Assembly (NCBI GenBank): GCA_903844155.1
Contig: CAIMSU010000341.1
Location: 79,104-143,103, forward strand
From: an uncultured Pseudomonadota bacterium
GTDB taxonomy: Bacteria; Myxococcota_A; UBA796; SXON01
Length of the DNA stretch: 64,000 nucleotides
Direction: 5' to 3'
Position 1 is the first letter of the stretch. The number at the start of each line of letters is the position of its first letter. The notes under the pieces are model-generated. The model was not told the DNA's origin. It worked only from the letters and a program-made list of their open reading frames with translations, and did no database searches. Positions 7,696-16,849 of this stretch are shown here, in pieces. The translations under genes were made by a program, and so were the position numbers.

Positions 7696-8724
7696 ATGGC
7701 TTCCATCCGACCTGTCCCGATCGTTGTCGTGCTCGTCGCCCTCGGCGCTGGCGCCGCGACCGCGGCCACCCCCAAGGCGCTACCCGCGGTCACGGCTGCC
7801 GCAGCCGCCGCGTGGGAGCACACGCTCGTCGACGATGAGTGGGCGCGCGCCGATGCCCTCGTGCTCGCGCAGGCCGCGGACTGGACCCCATCGGGTGCGC
7901 CGCGGACCGACGTCGGCCCGGTTCGAACCGCCGTGGACGCGATCCCGCCGCTCCCCGGGGATCCGGGGCTTCGCGATGCGGTGCTGGCCTCGCTCGACGA
8001 GATGGCCTGGGAGGCCGGCCCGGCGGCGGACCAGATCGCGACGCTCCTCGGCACCTCGCCTCCCGACGCGGCGGCCGATGCGGGCATGGAGGCCCTCTGG
8101 GGAACCTTCGTCGAGCGCCAGGCCCGGGCCAACGCTGGCCTCTCCGCTGCAGAGGCGGCGTTTGCCGCGCGGTTTGGGATCCCGCTCGTGGCGCCCACCG
8201 TGGCCGCGCCCGCCCCGTTCTTGTGCCCCGAGCTGGTGCCGGCGGGGAGCAACGTCCCCGCGCAGCTCCAGGCCGAGTTCGTGCTTCGCTACCGGAATTA
8301 CGCGTGGGAGGAGCAGAAGGCGCTCGTCAGCGCGCTTCGGGACTTCAGCGCCGCTGCCGCCGATCTTCGGCAGTTCAATACAGCGCTTGCGGCCCTCCGG
8401 ACCAGGGTCGTCGCGGTGCAGGCCCGGGCCGGCGCGCTGGAGGGGTGGCGCGGTGACACACGGTTGAAGGACGCGCTCGGCTCCGCCTGCACGACGGTCC
8501 TCGGCATCATCGACGGCGACTTGACGGCGGTCGGTGCGCAGACCGCGACGCTCTCGAAGCAGGGGACGCTCTCCGGGACCCGGGTCGTCGCCATCAACGA
8601 CGGCTCGCAGCGCGCGACGTACCGGGTCAACGGCGCGCTCGACGTCCTCGCCCGCGCCTTCCCGCCCTTTGACGCGTCCTGGCACCTGGACGCCTACCAA
8701 CGCTGGCGTCAGACCACGCGCTGA
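7696..8724 (+). CDS. Secreted hypothetical protein, helix-rich
   Basis: This 342-residue protein begins with a clear Sec signal peptide (MASIRPVPIVVVLVALGAG, cleavage expected after AATA near residue 24). The mature part is Ala-rich and probably largely alpha-helical, with heptad-like stretches such as LRDFSAAAADLRQFNTALAALRTRV at about 215-240 that could form a coiled coil. Two cysteines (in FLCPEL and GSACTT) could form a disulfide. No known domain or catalytic motif was recognised. It is the first gene of a plus-strand run of exported proteins ending at 11830, with about 100 bases before the next start. A periplasmic location is inferred from the signal alone. Confidence 0.72.
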   Translation: MASIRPVPIVVVLVALGAGAATAATPKALPAVTAAAAAAWEHTLVDDEWARADALVLAQAADWTPSGAPRTDVGPVRTAVDAIPPLPGDPGLRDAVLASLDEMAWEAGPAADQIATLLGTSPPDAAADAGMEALWGTFVERQARANAGLSAAEAAFAARFGIPLVAPTVAAPAPFLCPELVPAGSNVPAQLQAEFVLRYRNYAWEEQKALVSALRDFSAAAADLRQFNTALAALRTRVVAVQARAGALEGWRGDTRLKDALGSACTTVLGIIDGDLTAVGAQTATLSKQGTLSGTRVVAINDGSQRATYRVNGALDVLARAFPPFDASWHLDAYQRWRQTTR

Positions 8725-8823
8725 CCGCGTCCGAGGCACGCTTTTCGCCACGCGCGCGGCCGGGACCTACGCCCTCTCCGGGACTGTGTTACAGGCTGGC
8801 GCCCAATACCGTGGAGCTTCATC

Positions 8824-10095
8824 GTGCGTTCCGTTTCCAGCCTGCTTGTTGTCACCAGCCTCGTCGGTTTTGCCATCCTCGGCTGTGGAGGCGGCTCCAA
8901 GCCCGCACCGCCGCCGCCCGCGCCCGTCGCCCCGCCGCCGGCCGCCCCGGTGGATCCCGCCGGCTATTTTGTCTGGTACAACCCCAGCGGTACCCTTTTC
9001 CACTCCAGCGCCGACGGGTCGACGTGGACGGCGGTCGCGGGGATGTTCCCGGCGGATCTTCGCAATTACACGATCTCGATCGCCTCGGACGTGGGCGGGC
9101 GGCTCTACACTGGTCGTAGCCCGTCGTCGCTGTTCCATAGCGAGGATGGCGGAAAGTCATGGGCTGCCGTGACCCAATCCGGCACGGTGCCCGATGGCGT
9201 CGACTACCGGTTCTGCGCCGGCGCAGCGGATGAGCTCTACGGTGTGGGGTCGGATGGCAGCGGCATCTACAGCAGCGACGCCGGGCAGTCCTGGACCATC
9301 GGGCGGGTGCAGAAGGTGGGCGCGAAGGGCGCGGGCGACGGCTTCACGGGGGGCTGCGCGTTCAGCACGACGGGAGAGCTGGCGGTTGACGGGTGGTATT
9401 TCGATCCACCGGGCGCCGTGACGGAGACCTCGACGGACCACGGCGCCACGTTTGCGCCGCTCGCCCGCGCAGCGGTCAACACGTCGACGGACGGCCTCGG
9501 CTTTGCCGGCGGCTCGCTGTTCTATGCCCAGCACGGCGGCTACACCGGCGCCATCGTCTCGCGGTACAGCGCCACGACCGGCATCTGGACGTCGACGCCC
9601 GAGTTGAAGGGCGTCCCCGACCGCGAGTTCGCCAACTACGCGTTCGCCACCAACGGCACGCAGGTGGTCGGTTGGGAGAACCCCTCGAAGCACGCGGCCG
9701 GGAACACCACCAGCTTCGTCCAGATCTCGACGGACGGGGGCGCGACCTTCCACTCCGTGCCCGGTCCCGTCGCCGCTGACCCGACGCCGACCACGTCCGA
9801 CGAGTACCTGGCGATCGGCTGGTCCAACGGCAAGACCCCCGCGGCGATGCCAGCCGCCCGCCCGGTCGCCCAGGCGCCGGAGGGCCACATGGCGCCTCCG
9901 CAGGGCCGGGTGATGCCGCAGCCTCCGGGGATGGGCATGGGTGGTCACCCCCAGGGCGGCGCAACCAGCGCACCCGCCGCGACCAGCGCCGGCAACAACG
10001 CCGTCCTGAACGGCTCGCCCCGGGCCCACCCGCCGGCCAACACGTCGAGGCCCGCCACCGACGGGAACCACAAGCACAACAACAAGGGGAAGTAG
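8824..10095 (+). CDS. Lipoprotein with BNR/Asp-box-type repeats
   Basis: The 423-residue product has a lipoprotein signal with lipobox FAILGC, lipidated at C21. A Pro/Ala-rich tether follows at about 28-44. The central region at about 45-340 contains several Asp-box-like turns: SADGSTWTAV, SEDGGKSWAAV, SSDAGQSWTI, STDHGATFAPL and STDGGATFHSV. This is the signature of BNR/sialidase-like beta-propellers, which often bind surface glycans. Sialidase catalytic residues were not identified. The last 80 residues are low complexity, rich in Pro, Gly, Met, Asn and Ala, and end basic with His/Asn/Lys (HKHNNKGK). It starts at GTG and the next gene begins 7 bases after its stop, so they likely form one operon. 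Confidence 0.78.
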   Translation: MRSVSSLLVVTSLVGFAILGCGGGSKPAPPPPAPVAPPPAAPVDPAGYFVWYNPSGTLFHSSADGSTWTAVAGMFPADLRNYTISIASDVGGRLYTGRSPSSLFHSEDGGKSWAAVTQSGTVPDGVDYRFCAGAADELYGVGSDGSGIYSSDAGQSWTIGRVQKVGAKGAGDGFTGGCAFSTTGELAVDGWYFDPPGAVTETSTDHGATFAPLARAAVNTSTDGLGFAGGSLFYAQHGGYTGAIVSRYSATTGIWTSTPELKGVPDREFANYAFATNGTQVVGWENPSKHAAGNTTSFVQISTDGGATFHSVPGPVAADPTPTTSDEYLAIGWSNGKTPAAMPAARPVAQAPEGHMAPPQGRVMPQPPGMGMGGHPQGGATSAPAATSAGNNAVLNGSPRAHPPANTSRPATDGNHKHNNKGK

Positions 10096-10102
10096 GCCGC
10101 CC

Positions 10103-11830
10103 GTGTGGCTCGCCCTCGCGTTCACCGCGTGCACCGCCCCCGAGGTGAAAGCCCCGGGGACGGATGCGGCGATGCAACCTGGGGCCGACAGCGGTGGCGA
10201 CGCGACCCCCGCTGATTCCGTCGCCACGCTTCCCACGGCCGACAGCGGCGGGGATTCGGCGGTTGTGCCCTGGGACGATCCGGATGGGTGCAGCGACATC
10301 TACGACCCGAACATCCTGCAGAATTTCTCCATCGACATCAGCGATGCCGAGTGGGCGGGGGTGCAAGCCGACTACGCGTCGGGGGCGAAGAATTATCACC
10401 CGGTCATGGTGCACTATCAGGCGGGCACGGCCGACGAGGAGGTGGTAGCGGCGATGCTCAGGCTCAAGGGGAACCCCTCGTTCTCCTGGTACGACCCGAA
10501 GATGCAGTTCGTCCTTGCCTTCAACGAATCAAACCCAAAGGCCCGGTTCCACGGCCAGCGAAAGATCTCGCTGGACGCGCCCTGGTACGACCCAAGCTTC
10601 CTGCGGGACCGCGAGGCGTGGGCGGTGATGCGCCGGTTCTCGGACACCGAGGGGGGCGACGCCATCGCCCTCCCGTTCGCGTGCGCGAACAGCGCGACAT
10701 TTACGGTGAACGGCACCTTCTACGGGGCCTATACGAACATCGAGTTCCTCGATCACGAGTGGCTGGAGCGCAACTTTGGCAAGCCCGACGCGACCGGGAC
10801 GCTCTGGAAGTACGGCACCAACCCCGTAGCCAACGCCGATGCCTCCGATGGCAGCGCGATCGCCGCGATGAACGCGACCACGGACATCGCCACGCTGGCC
10901 ACGCTGGGGGACCTGGATGAGTGGGTGAACGAGTTCGCGGCCGAGGCCGTCGTTGGGGACGATGACGGGTACTGGTGCTGCAACCACAATTTCTACCTCT
11001 ATGAGCACCCCTCGCGTGGGATACTCTTTGTGCCATGGGACTTTGACGACGACTTTGACGTCCAGGGCTACGACACCAACCCGATCAGCGGGTACACCGA
11101 GCCATGGGGGCTCTTCCAGCAGCCGTTGTACGTCGCGCTGACGCACGACCCCGTGTACGGCCCAAAGTTCGTCGACGCCGTCGAAAAGATGAACGCGGCG
11201 ATGGACCCGTCGCTCGCGCAGGCGGACATCGACCGCTGGTCCGCCCAGGACGCCGACTCGGTACAGTCCGACCCCAGTCGCTCGATGGGCTGGCAGGAGC
11301 ATGTCGACGAGGTCGCCCGCATGCGCGCCTGGGTGGCCGCCCACCACGCCTACCTGCAAAGTTGGGTCGCGTGCCAGCGCGGTGAGACGACGGACGCCGA
11401 TGGCGACGGCTCGCCTGTCTGCACGGATCCCAACGATGCCGACCCCACCGTCTACCCGGGCGCGCCCGAGATCTGCAACGGCGTGGACGACAACGCCGAT
11501 GGTTGGATCGACGACCCGGCGAGCACCCCGGCAGACCCCGCGTGTGACGACTGCGTGCGCCACGATTTTGTCGACCACCACTTCCTGTTCTGTCGCAACC
11601 CGCGGTCCAACGCGGACGCCGAGGCCAACTGTGAGGCCCACGGTGGCGTGCTGACGACGTTCCAGACCACGGGCGAGGACGTGCTGTACTACTTCTACAC
11701 CTGGCCGATCACCGAGCCGTGGTGGACGGGCGTGGGGACGGGGTCGTGCCCGGCCTGGGACGAGTCGATCGCCAGCAGCTCGTCCGCGGATTGTGGGACC
11801 CTGCACCCGAGCATCTGCTCGGCACCGTAG
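10103..11830 (+). CDS. CotH-like lipoprotein with MopE motif and C-type-lectin-like tail
   Basis: The 575-residue protein starts at GTG with an extremely short hydrophobic lead (WLALAFTAC, Cys at residue 10) and then an Asp/Ser/Thr-rich tether. The region at about 65-410 resembles the CotH family, a kinase-like fold known from spore coat proteins: SIDISDAEWAGVQADY, FHGQRKISLDAP, and NFYLYEHPSRGILFVPWDFDDD near the end. At about 430-475 there is one MopE-type Cys/Asp metal-binding motif (DADGDGSPVCTDPNDADP, then EICNGVDDNADG). The last 95 residues look like a small C-type-lectin-like domain (FCRNPRSNADAEANCEAHGG, ending CGTLHPSICS). Kinase activity is not assured. Confidence 0.78.
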   Translation: MWLALAFTACTAPEVKAPGTDAAMQPGADSGGDATPADSVATLPTADSGGDSAVVPWDDPDGCSDIYDPNILQNFSIDISDAEWAGVQADYASGAKNYHPVMVHYQAGTADEEVVAAMLRLKGNPSFSWYDPKMQFVLAFNESNPKARFHGQRKISLDAPWYDPSFLRDREAWAVMRRFSDTEGGDAIALPFACANSATFTVNGTFYGAYTNIEFLDHEWLERNFGKPDATGTLWKYGTNPVANADASDGSAIAAMNATTDIATLATLGDLDEWVNEFAAEAVVGDDDGYWCCNHNFYLYEHPSRGILFVPWDFDDDFDVQGYDTNPISGYTEPWGLFQQPLYVALTHDPVYGPKFVDAVEKMNAAMDPSLAQADIDRWSAQDADSVQSDPSRSMGWQEHVDEVARMRAWVAAHHAYLQSWVACQRGETTDADGDGSPVCTDPNDADPTVYPGAPEICNGVDDNADGWIDDPASTPADPACDDCVRHDFVDHHFLFCRNPRSNADAEANCEAHGGVLTTFQTTGEDVLYYFYTWPITEPWWTGVGTGSCPAWDESIASSSSADCGTLHPSICSAP

Positions 11831-11845
11831 GACGCCCGGAGCGCG

Positions 11846-14800
11846 CTACGGACAGGCCGTGCCGCTGCAGACGGTCGTGATGTCGTTGTTCTCCATCTGG
11901 TCGGTGCCATCGGTGAACGCGATGTCGTTGTTCGACGAGTCCGACAGCGAGTTGTCGTTGATGCCGGTGCCAAAATCGCAGTCGGTCGTCGTCAGGCTCG
12001 CACCGGCGGCGCCCATGCGGATGCCGCCACCCGAGATCGTCGCGATGTTCTGGTAGATGCCGTAGTTGAGCCCCGGGCTGACGCCCGTGCACGTGAGCGT
12101 GCCGACCAGGTAGACGCCGCCGCCGTACTGGGCCTCGCCGTTGTAGATGACCGAGCTCGTGGCGTGGGCCGTGGCGCCGCTCGCGACGTACATCCCGCCG
12201 CCGTCGATGGTGTCGCCGTCGCCGTTCCCGGTCAGCGTGGCGCCCGAGAGGGTTGTGGTGCCCGCGCCGACGTAGATGCCGCCGCCGTCATCGGCGAGGT
12301 TCCCGCCGAGCGTGCCGCCGAGGCTGGCGGTGCCGCCGAACCAGGCCGCGCCGCCCTGGGTCGCGGTGTTGTACGCCATCGAGATCCCGGTGGCCGTCAC
12401 CGTGCCCCCGCCCTGGTAGATGCCGCCGCCGTCGAACACCGCGCTGTCGTAGTTGAAGGTGTCGTTGGTGAGCGTCACCGTGCCGCCGTTCACCAGGAGG
12501 CCCCCGCCGTCCTGGGCGAGGCCGTTCGTGAACGTCGTCGAGGTGAAGCCCACGGTGCCGGCCTCCACGTCCACGTTGCCGCCATCCCCGGTGGCGAGCC
12601 CGAGATCGATCGTGGTGCCAACGCTGGCGGAGGTGCCGAACGTCGCGGTCGAGGTGGTGTCGATGTAGATGTCGCCGCCATCGAGGCCCGCAATTCCCTC
12701 CGTGATCGTCCCGCCGTTCACGGTCAGGGTGGGCGAGCCGTTGAGGTAGAGCGCGCCGCCGTAGCCGTTGTCGGCGGTGTTGAGCGAGACCGTCGACGTG
12801 GTCAGCGTGAGCGTGCCCGCCGTCATTCCGATGCCGCCGCCGCCGGTGGTGTCGTCTGTCGCGTTGCCGGTGATCGTCGCCGAGGTGAGCGTCGCGGTGC
12901 CGCCCTTCATGCCGATGCCGCCGCCGACGCCGCTGCCGACGCTGTCCGAGATGGTGAGCCCGCTGGCGCTCGTGAACGTGCCGCCGCCGATGTACATGCC
13001 GCCGCCATCGTCGCCCGCCGTGCTGCCGTCGACCGTCGACGTGTTGGTGAACGTGATGGCGCCGCCGCTCTCGTAGACGCCGCCGCCGTCCGTCCCTGCG
13101 ACATTGCTGCTGAAGCTGTTGTAGGTCGAGCCCCACGTGCCGCCTGCCACGTAGAGACCGCCGCCGCTCGTGTTCGTCGCCGTGTTGCTGGTGAACGTGG
13201 TCTTGGAGCCGGAGGTGCCGGTCAGCGTGGCGGTGCCGCCGGCCATGTAGACGCCGCCGCCGCTGGTGGTCGCCGTGTTGGTCGAGAACGTCATCGGCCC
13301 GGCGACGAACGTGCCGCCGGCCATGTAGAGCCCGCCGCCGAGCGTGCCGGCGCTGCTGGAGCTGATCGTCGAGGTCGTCGCCGTCTCGAACCGGGAGTTG
13401 GCGTTCATCCACACGCCGCCGCCCTGCTGCGAGGCGGTGCCGCTCTGGATCGTGGTGCTCGTGGCCTTGACGCTGGCATAGTTGTCGACGGCGATGTCGC
13501 CGCCGTAGGTCGCGCTGCCGGACTTGACCGTGTCCGAGGAGAGCTGCACGGTGTAGCTGCCGGAGCTCGGGGCGCTCGCCGCCGTGGCGTACACCGTGCC
13601 GCCGTAGCCGCCGGTCCCACTCCCGCGCGAGAGCGTGAGGTTCGACACGGTGACCGCGCCGCCGCTCACGTCGATGGTGCTGCCCGAGGCCGTCCCGCCG
13701 TCCAGGGTTGGCGCGCCGTTCTGGGCCGTGATCGTGGCGGTCACGCCGGTGGCGGTGACACGGCCGTAGATGGTCGTGGTGCCGCACAAATAGAGCGTGT
13801 CGTTGTTCGACAGCGCCAGGGTGCCCGAGCTCGCGGAGCTGCTCGTGAGCGTGGCCGATTCGTCCGTCCATGTGCTGCCGTTGCTCACGCTGGACTTGCC
13901 GGACTCGCTGGCGGTCGTCCACGCGCTGCTGCCCGTGCAGTTGTTGTACTTGCCATCGCAGAGCTCCGGCGCGCCGGTGTAGACGTACTTGTCGCTGTCG
14001 TTGCAGTCGGTGCTGGTGGTCACGCCGACAGTCGCGCAGTCGCCCGTCCCGGCGCCCTGCCCGTCGCCATCGCCGTCCGTGTAGTAGACGGTGAGGCCAT
14101 TGTCCGCCGTGCCGTCGCAGTCCTGATCGACGTCGTCGCAGGTCTCGGTGGCGCCCGGGTGGATGGTCGAGCTGGCGTCGTTGCAGTCGGTCGTGCTCGC
14201 GGTGGTGCCCGTGACCTTGTAGCTGCCGCTCGACGTACACAGGCACTCATTCGTGGCGACGAGCCCGTACCCGTCGCTGTCGCCGTCGTAGTAGTACGTC
14301 GTGCAGCTCACCGCGTTCAGATCGTTGGTGCTTCCGTCGCAATTGTCGTCGTAGGACGTCGCGCAGGTCTCGGTGCCGGCGGGGCTGACCGCCGCGCGTG
14401 TGTCGTCACAGTCGGTTGTGTTGGACGCTGTGTAGCTGCCCGAGGCGGAGCAGCGACACTCACTGGTGGCGGTGCCGTAGCCGTCCGCATCGCCGTCGTA
14501 GTAGCGGATCGTGCAGTCCGTCGCGCTCAGATCGTTCGTCGATCCGTCGCAATTGTCGTCGTAGGACGTGTCGCAGGTCTCGGTGCGGGTCGGGTTGACG
14601 GTGGAGCGGGTGTCGTCACAGTCCGTGTTGACGAGCGCCGTGTAGCTGCCCTCGGCCGTGCACCGGCACTCGCTCGACGTCGTGCCGTAGGTGTCCGAGT
14701 CCGCGTCGTAGTACCGGGTCGTGCACGAGGTGGCGTTCAGATCGTCGATGTCGCCGTCGCAATTGTCGTCGTAGGCGGTCGCGCAGGTCTCCTTCGCGGC

Positions 14801-16687
14801 GGGGTTGACGGCGGACTTCGTGTCGTCGCAGTCGGTCGACGAGGTCGTTGTGTAGGTTGCATCCGCGGTGCACAGACACTCGTCGGTCGAGCCCGCGTAG
14901 CCGTCGCCGTCCAGATCGCTGTAGTACAGCGCACAGCCGGTCGCGTTGACATCGTTGGTTGAACCATCGCAGTTGTCGTCATACGCGGTCGAGCAGCTCT
15001 CGGTGGCGCCCGGGTGGACCCCGGACTTGGAGTCGTCGCAGTCCGTGTCCGAGGTGTAGGCGTAGGTCGCGGTCGCGACGCAGATGCACTCGTCCGTCGC
15101 CCCGGCGTAGCCGTCGCCGTCGCCGTCGCTGTAGAACAGCGCGCAGCCGGTCGCGTTGACATCGTTGGTCGATCCGTCGCAGTTGTCGTCGTAGGAGGTG
15201 GAGCAGGACTCCTTGGCGCCCGGGTGGACGGCCGAGCGCGAGTCGTCGCAGTCGGTCGTGGAGGTGTACTTGTAGGTCGCGTCCGCCGCGCAGAGGCACT
15301 CCTCGGTGCTGCCGGCGTAGGTGTCGCCGTCTACGTCGCTGTACCAGATGCTGCAGCCGGTCGCGTTGATGTCGTTGGTAGAACCATCGCAGTTGTCGTC
15401 GTACGCCGTCGCGCAGCTCTCGGTCACGCCGGGGTGGACGGAGGCGCGCGTGTCGTCGCAGTCCGTGCCGAGGCCGGAGCCGTCCTTGCCGTAGCCGTCG
15501 CCGTCCTGATCGTAGTCGTTCGCACCGTCACAATTCGAGTCGACGCCGTCGTACCAGGCGTCCACGGCGCCTGGGTTCACGTCGCCCGCGGTGTCGTCGC
15601 AGTCATCGCCGACGATGCCGAAGGTGTCGGGCCAGGCGTCGGTGGCGTACCCGTCCGCATCCTGGTCGAAGTCGCTGTCGCCCGCGCAGTCCTGGTCGAG
15701 GCCGTCGTACCACGTCTCGGTGGCGCCGGGGTTCACCTTGTCCGCCGTCAGCGCCGGGAATCCGTTGACGGGCACCCAGTCGGGCGCGAGCGCCGGGTCG
15801 TCCCAGCAGTCGCCCGGCTGGTAGAACGCCATGTTGTTGACCGTGCCGGCGTACCCGGCCTCCACGTAGCCGTCGCCGTCCTGGTCGCCGTCGTTGCCGT
15901 CGCAGTTCTCGTCGAGGTTGTTGTACCAGACCTCGGGGATGTCGGGGTTGGGGAAGACGGAGGCGTCGAGATCGTCACACTCGGCGTAGCTTGGGTAGCC
16001 GTCGCCATCCTGGTCCCAATCGTCGTTGCCGCCGCAGTCCTGGTCCGTGCCGTCGTACCAGACGTCCGTCTCGCCGGGGTTGATGTCGGCCGGGTCGAAC
16101 GGATCGCCGACGAAGGGGAGGGAGAGCGGGTAGGTGCAGCTCGTCTCGGTGCCATCGTAGAGCACACAGGTGCTGTCGAGCTCATCGTAGCAATCGTCGC
16201 CGAGCGTGCCGTCGTGGCGCGGGTGGATGGACGAGTCGTAGCCGTCCCCGTCCTGGTCGAAGTCGTCCGCCGCGTCGCAGTTGGCGTCGATGTCGTCGTA
16301 GTAGATGTCTGTCGCGCCAGGATGGACGTCTGCGGCGGTCAATTGCGGGAAGCCGCTGGAGGCTGTGTAGGCGTCCGGCGTGCTCGTCGGGTCGTCCCAG
16401 CAGTCGTCGCCCGCGCCGTTCGGGCCGGTGTACCCGACCGCGTCAAAACCATCGCCGTCCTGATCGAAGTCGTCGACGCCGTCGCAGTTGCTGTCGATCC
16501 CGTCGTACCAGGCGTCCTGCGCGCCCGGGTAGATCGTCGGATCGGCGTCGTTGCAGTCGCCCTGCGCGAGCGTGACGCCGTCGCCGTCGCCGTCGACAGG
16601 GGTCCACGTTGCCGAGCAGGCCGCGAGGGCGAGGGGCGCGGCGAGGGAGAGGAGCGAGGCGACGGGACGCAAGGAAAGAAGACGCAT
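11846..16687 (-). CDS. Giant lipoprotein: MopE-type metal-binding repeats plus beta-helix surface domain
   Basis: The 1613-residue product has a lipoprotein signal (MRLLSLRPVASLL, lipobox LAAC, C24). Residues about 31-925 are a tandem array of Asp/Cys motifs of the putative metal-binding MopE type. The first half repeats FDQDGDGY-like calcium-loop segments. Next come six near-identical units with YDDNCDGSTND-type cores and a seventh diverged unit (DDVDQDCDG). From about 930 the sequence changes to a Gly/Ser/Thr-rich right-handed beta-helix resembling polymorphic outer membrane proteins, with recurring GGGVYMAGGT and GGGLYMAGGT turns. No kinase or protease motif is present. A calcium-stiffened stalk carrying an adhesive helix is the inferred role. 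A CATGATA box lies 10 nt before the start. Confidence 0.87.
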   Translation of the reverse strand: MRLLSLRPVASLLSLAAPLALAACSATWTPVDGDGDGVTLAQGDCNDADPTIYPGAQDAWYDGIDSNCDGVDDFDQDGDGFDAVGYTGPNGAGDDCWDDPTSTPDAYTASSGFPQLTAADVHPGATDIYYDDIDANCDAADDFDQDGDGYDSSIHPRHDGTLGDDCYDELDSTCVLYDGTETSCTYPLSLPFVGDPFDPADINPGETDVWYDGTDQDCGGNDDWDQDGDGYPSYAECDDLDASVFPNPDIPEVWYNNLDENCDGNDGDQDGDGYVEAGYAGTVNNMAFYQPGDCWDDPALAPDWVPVNGFPALTADKVNPGATETWYDGLDQDCAGDSDFDQDADGYATDAWPDTFGIVGDDCDDTAGDVNPGAVDAWYDGVDSNCDGANDYDQDGDGYGKDGSGLGTDCDDTRASVHPGVTESCATAYDDNCDGSTNDINATGCSIWYSDVDGDTYAGSTEECLCAADATYKYTSTTDCDDSRSAVHPGAKESCSTSYDDNCDGSTNDVNATGCALFYSDGDGDGYAGATDECICVATATYAYTSDTDCDDSKSGVHPGATESCSTAYDDNCDGSTNDVNATGCALYYSDLDGDGYAGSTDECLCTADATYTTTSSTDCDDTKSAVNPAAKETCATAYDDNCDGDIDDLNATSCTTRYYDADSDTYGTTSSECRCTAEGSYTALVNTDCDDTRSTVNPTRTETCDTSYDDNCDGSTNDLSATDCTIRYYDGDADGYGTATSECRCSASGSYTASNTTDCDDTRAAVSPAGTETCATSYDDNCDGSTNDLNAVSCTTYYYDGDSDGYGLVATNECLCTSSGSYKVTGTTASTTDCNDASSTIHPGATETCDDVDQDCDGTADNGLTVYYTDGDGDGQGAGTGDCATVGVTTSTDCNDSDKYVYTGAPELCDGKYNNCTGSSAWTTASESGKSSVSNGSTWTDESATLTSSSASSGTLALSNNDTLYLCGTTTIYGRVTATGVTATITAQNGAPTLDGGTASGSTIDVSGGAVTVSNLTLSRGSGTGGYGGTVYATAASAPSSGSYTVQLSSDTVKSGSATYGGDIAVDNYASVKATSTTIQSGTASQQGGGVWMNANSRFETATTSTISSSSAGTLGGGLYMAGGTFVAGPMTFSTNTATTSGGGVYMAGGTATLTGTSGSKTTFTSNTATNTSGGGLYVAGGTWGSTYNSFSSNVAGTDGGGVYESGGAITFTNTSTVDGSTAGDDGGGMYIGGGTFTSASGLTISDSVGSGVGGGIGMKGGTATLTSATITGNATDDTTGGGGIGMTAGTLTLTTSTVSLNTADNGYGGALYLNGSPTLTVNGGTITEGIAGLDGGDIYIDTTSTATFGTSASVGTTIDLGLATGDGGNVDVEAGTVGFTSTTFTNGLAQDGGGLLVNGGTVTLTNDTFNYDSAVFDGGGIYQGGGTVTATGISMAYNTATQGGAAWFGGTASLGGTLGGNLADDGGGIYVGAGTTTLSGATLTGNGDGDTIDGGGMYVASGATAHATSSVIYNGEAQYGGGVYLVGTLTCTGVSPGLNYGIYQNIATISGGGIRMGAAGASLTTTDCDFGTGINDNSLSDSSNNDIAFTDGTDQMENNDITTVCSGTACP

Positions 16688-16697
16688 CGGGACACGA

Positions 16698-16704
16698 TAT
16701 CATG
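16698..16704 (-). promoter_or_regulatory. CATGATA box close to start codon
   Basis: TTTCATGATA on the minus strand ends 10 nt before the ATG of the giant MopE/beta-helix gene, the same geometry as glmU and the 6977-7363 gene. A small perfect hairpin (AGCGCC, 3-nt loop, GGCGCT) lies directly upstream. The promoter role is inferred. Confidence 0.42.
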
Positions 16705-16849
16705 AAAGCGCCGCTGGCGCTTCGGTTCGGATCGCGGGCAGGGTTAGGATCTACCGCCATTATTACGAGTCGAAGCCGCCAGATCCGGGGTTGGCAGATC
16801 CGGCGGAACGCGTCCGATCCGGCCCGTGTGGCGGGGGCGGGGGGGGGCG

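Noticed and set aside
12164..14962. 932-codon plus-strand frame
   Set aside because: Antisense to the MopE/beta-helix gene. Its repeats (VAVAVVV, GAGVVAV) only mirror the repeats on the real strand.
14000..15500. Regular repeats that could suggest a CRISPR array
   Set aside because: The period is about 200 bp, the repeats are in frame and encode MopE units with conserved Cys/Asp, and there are no spacers of constant length.
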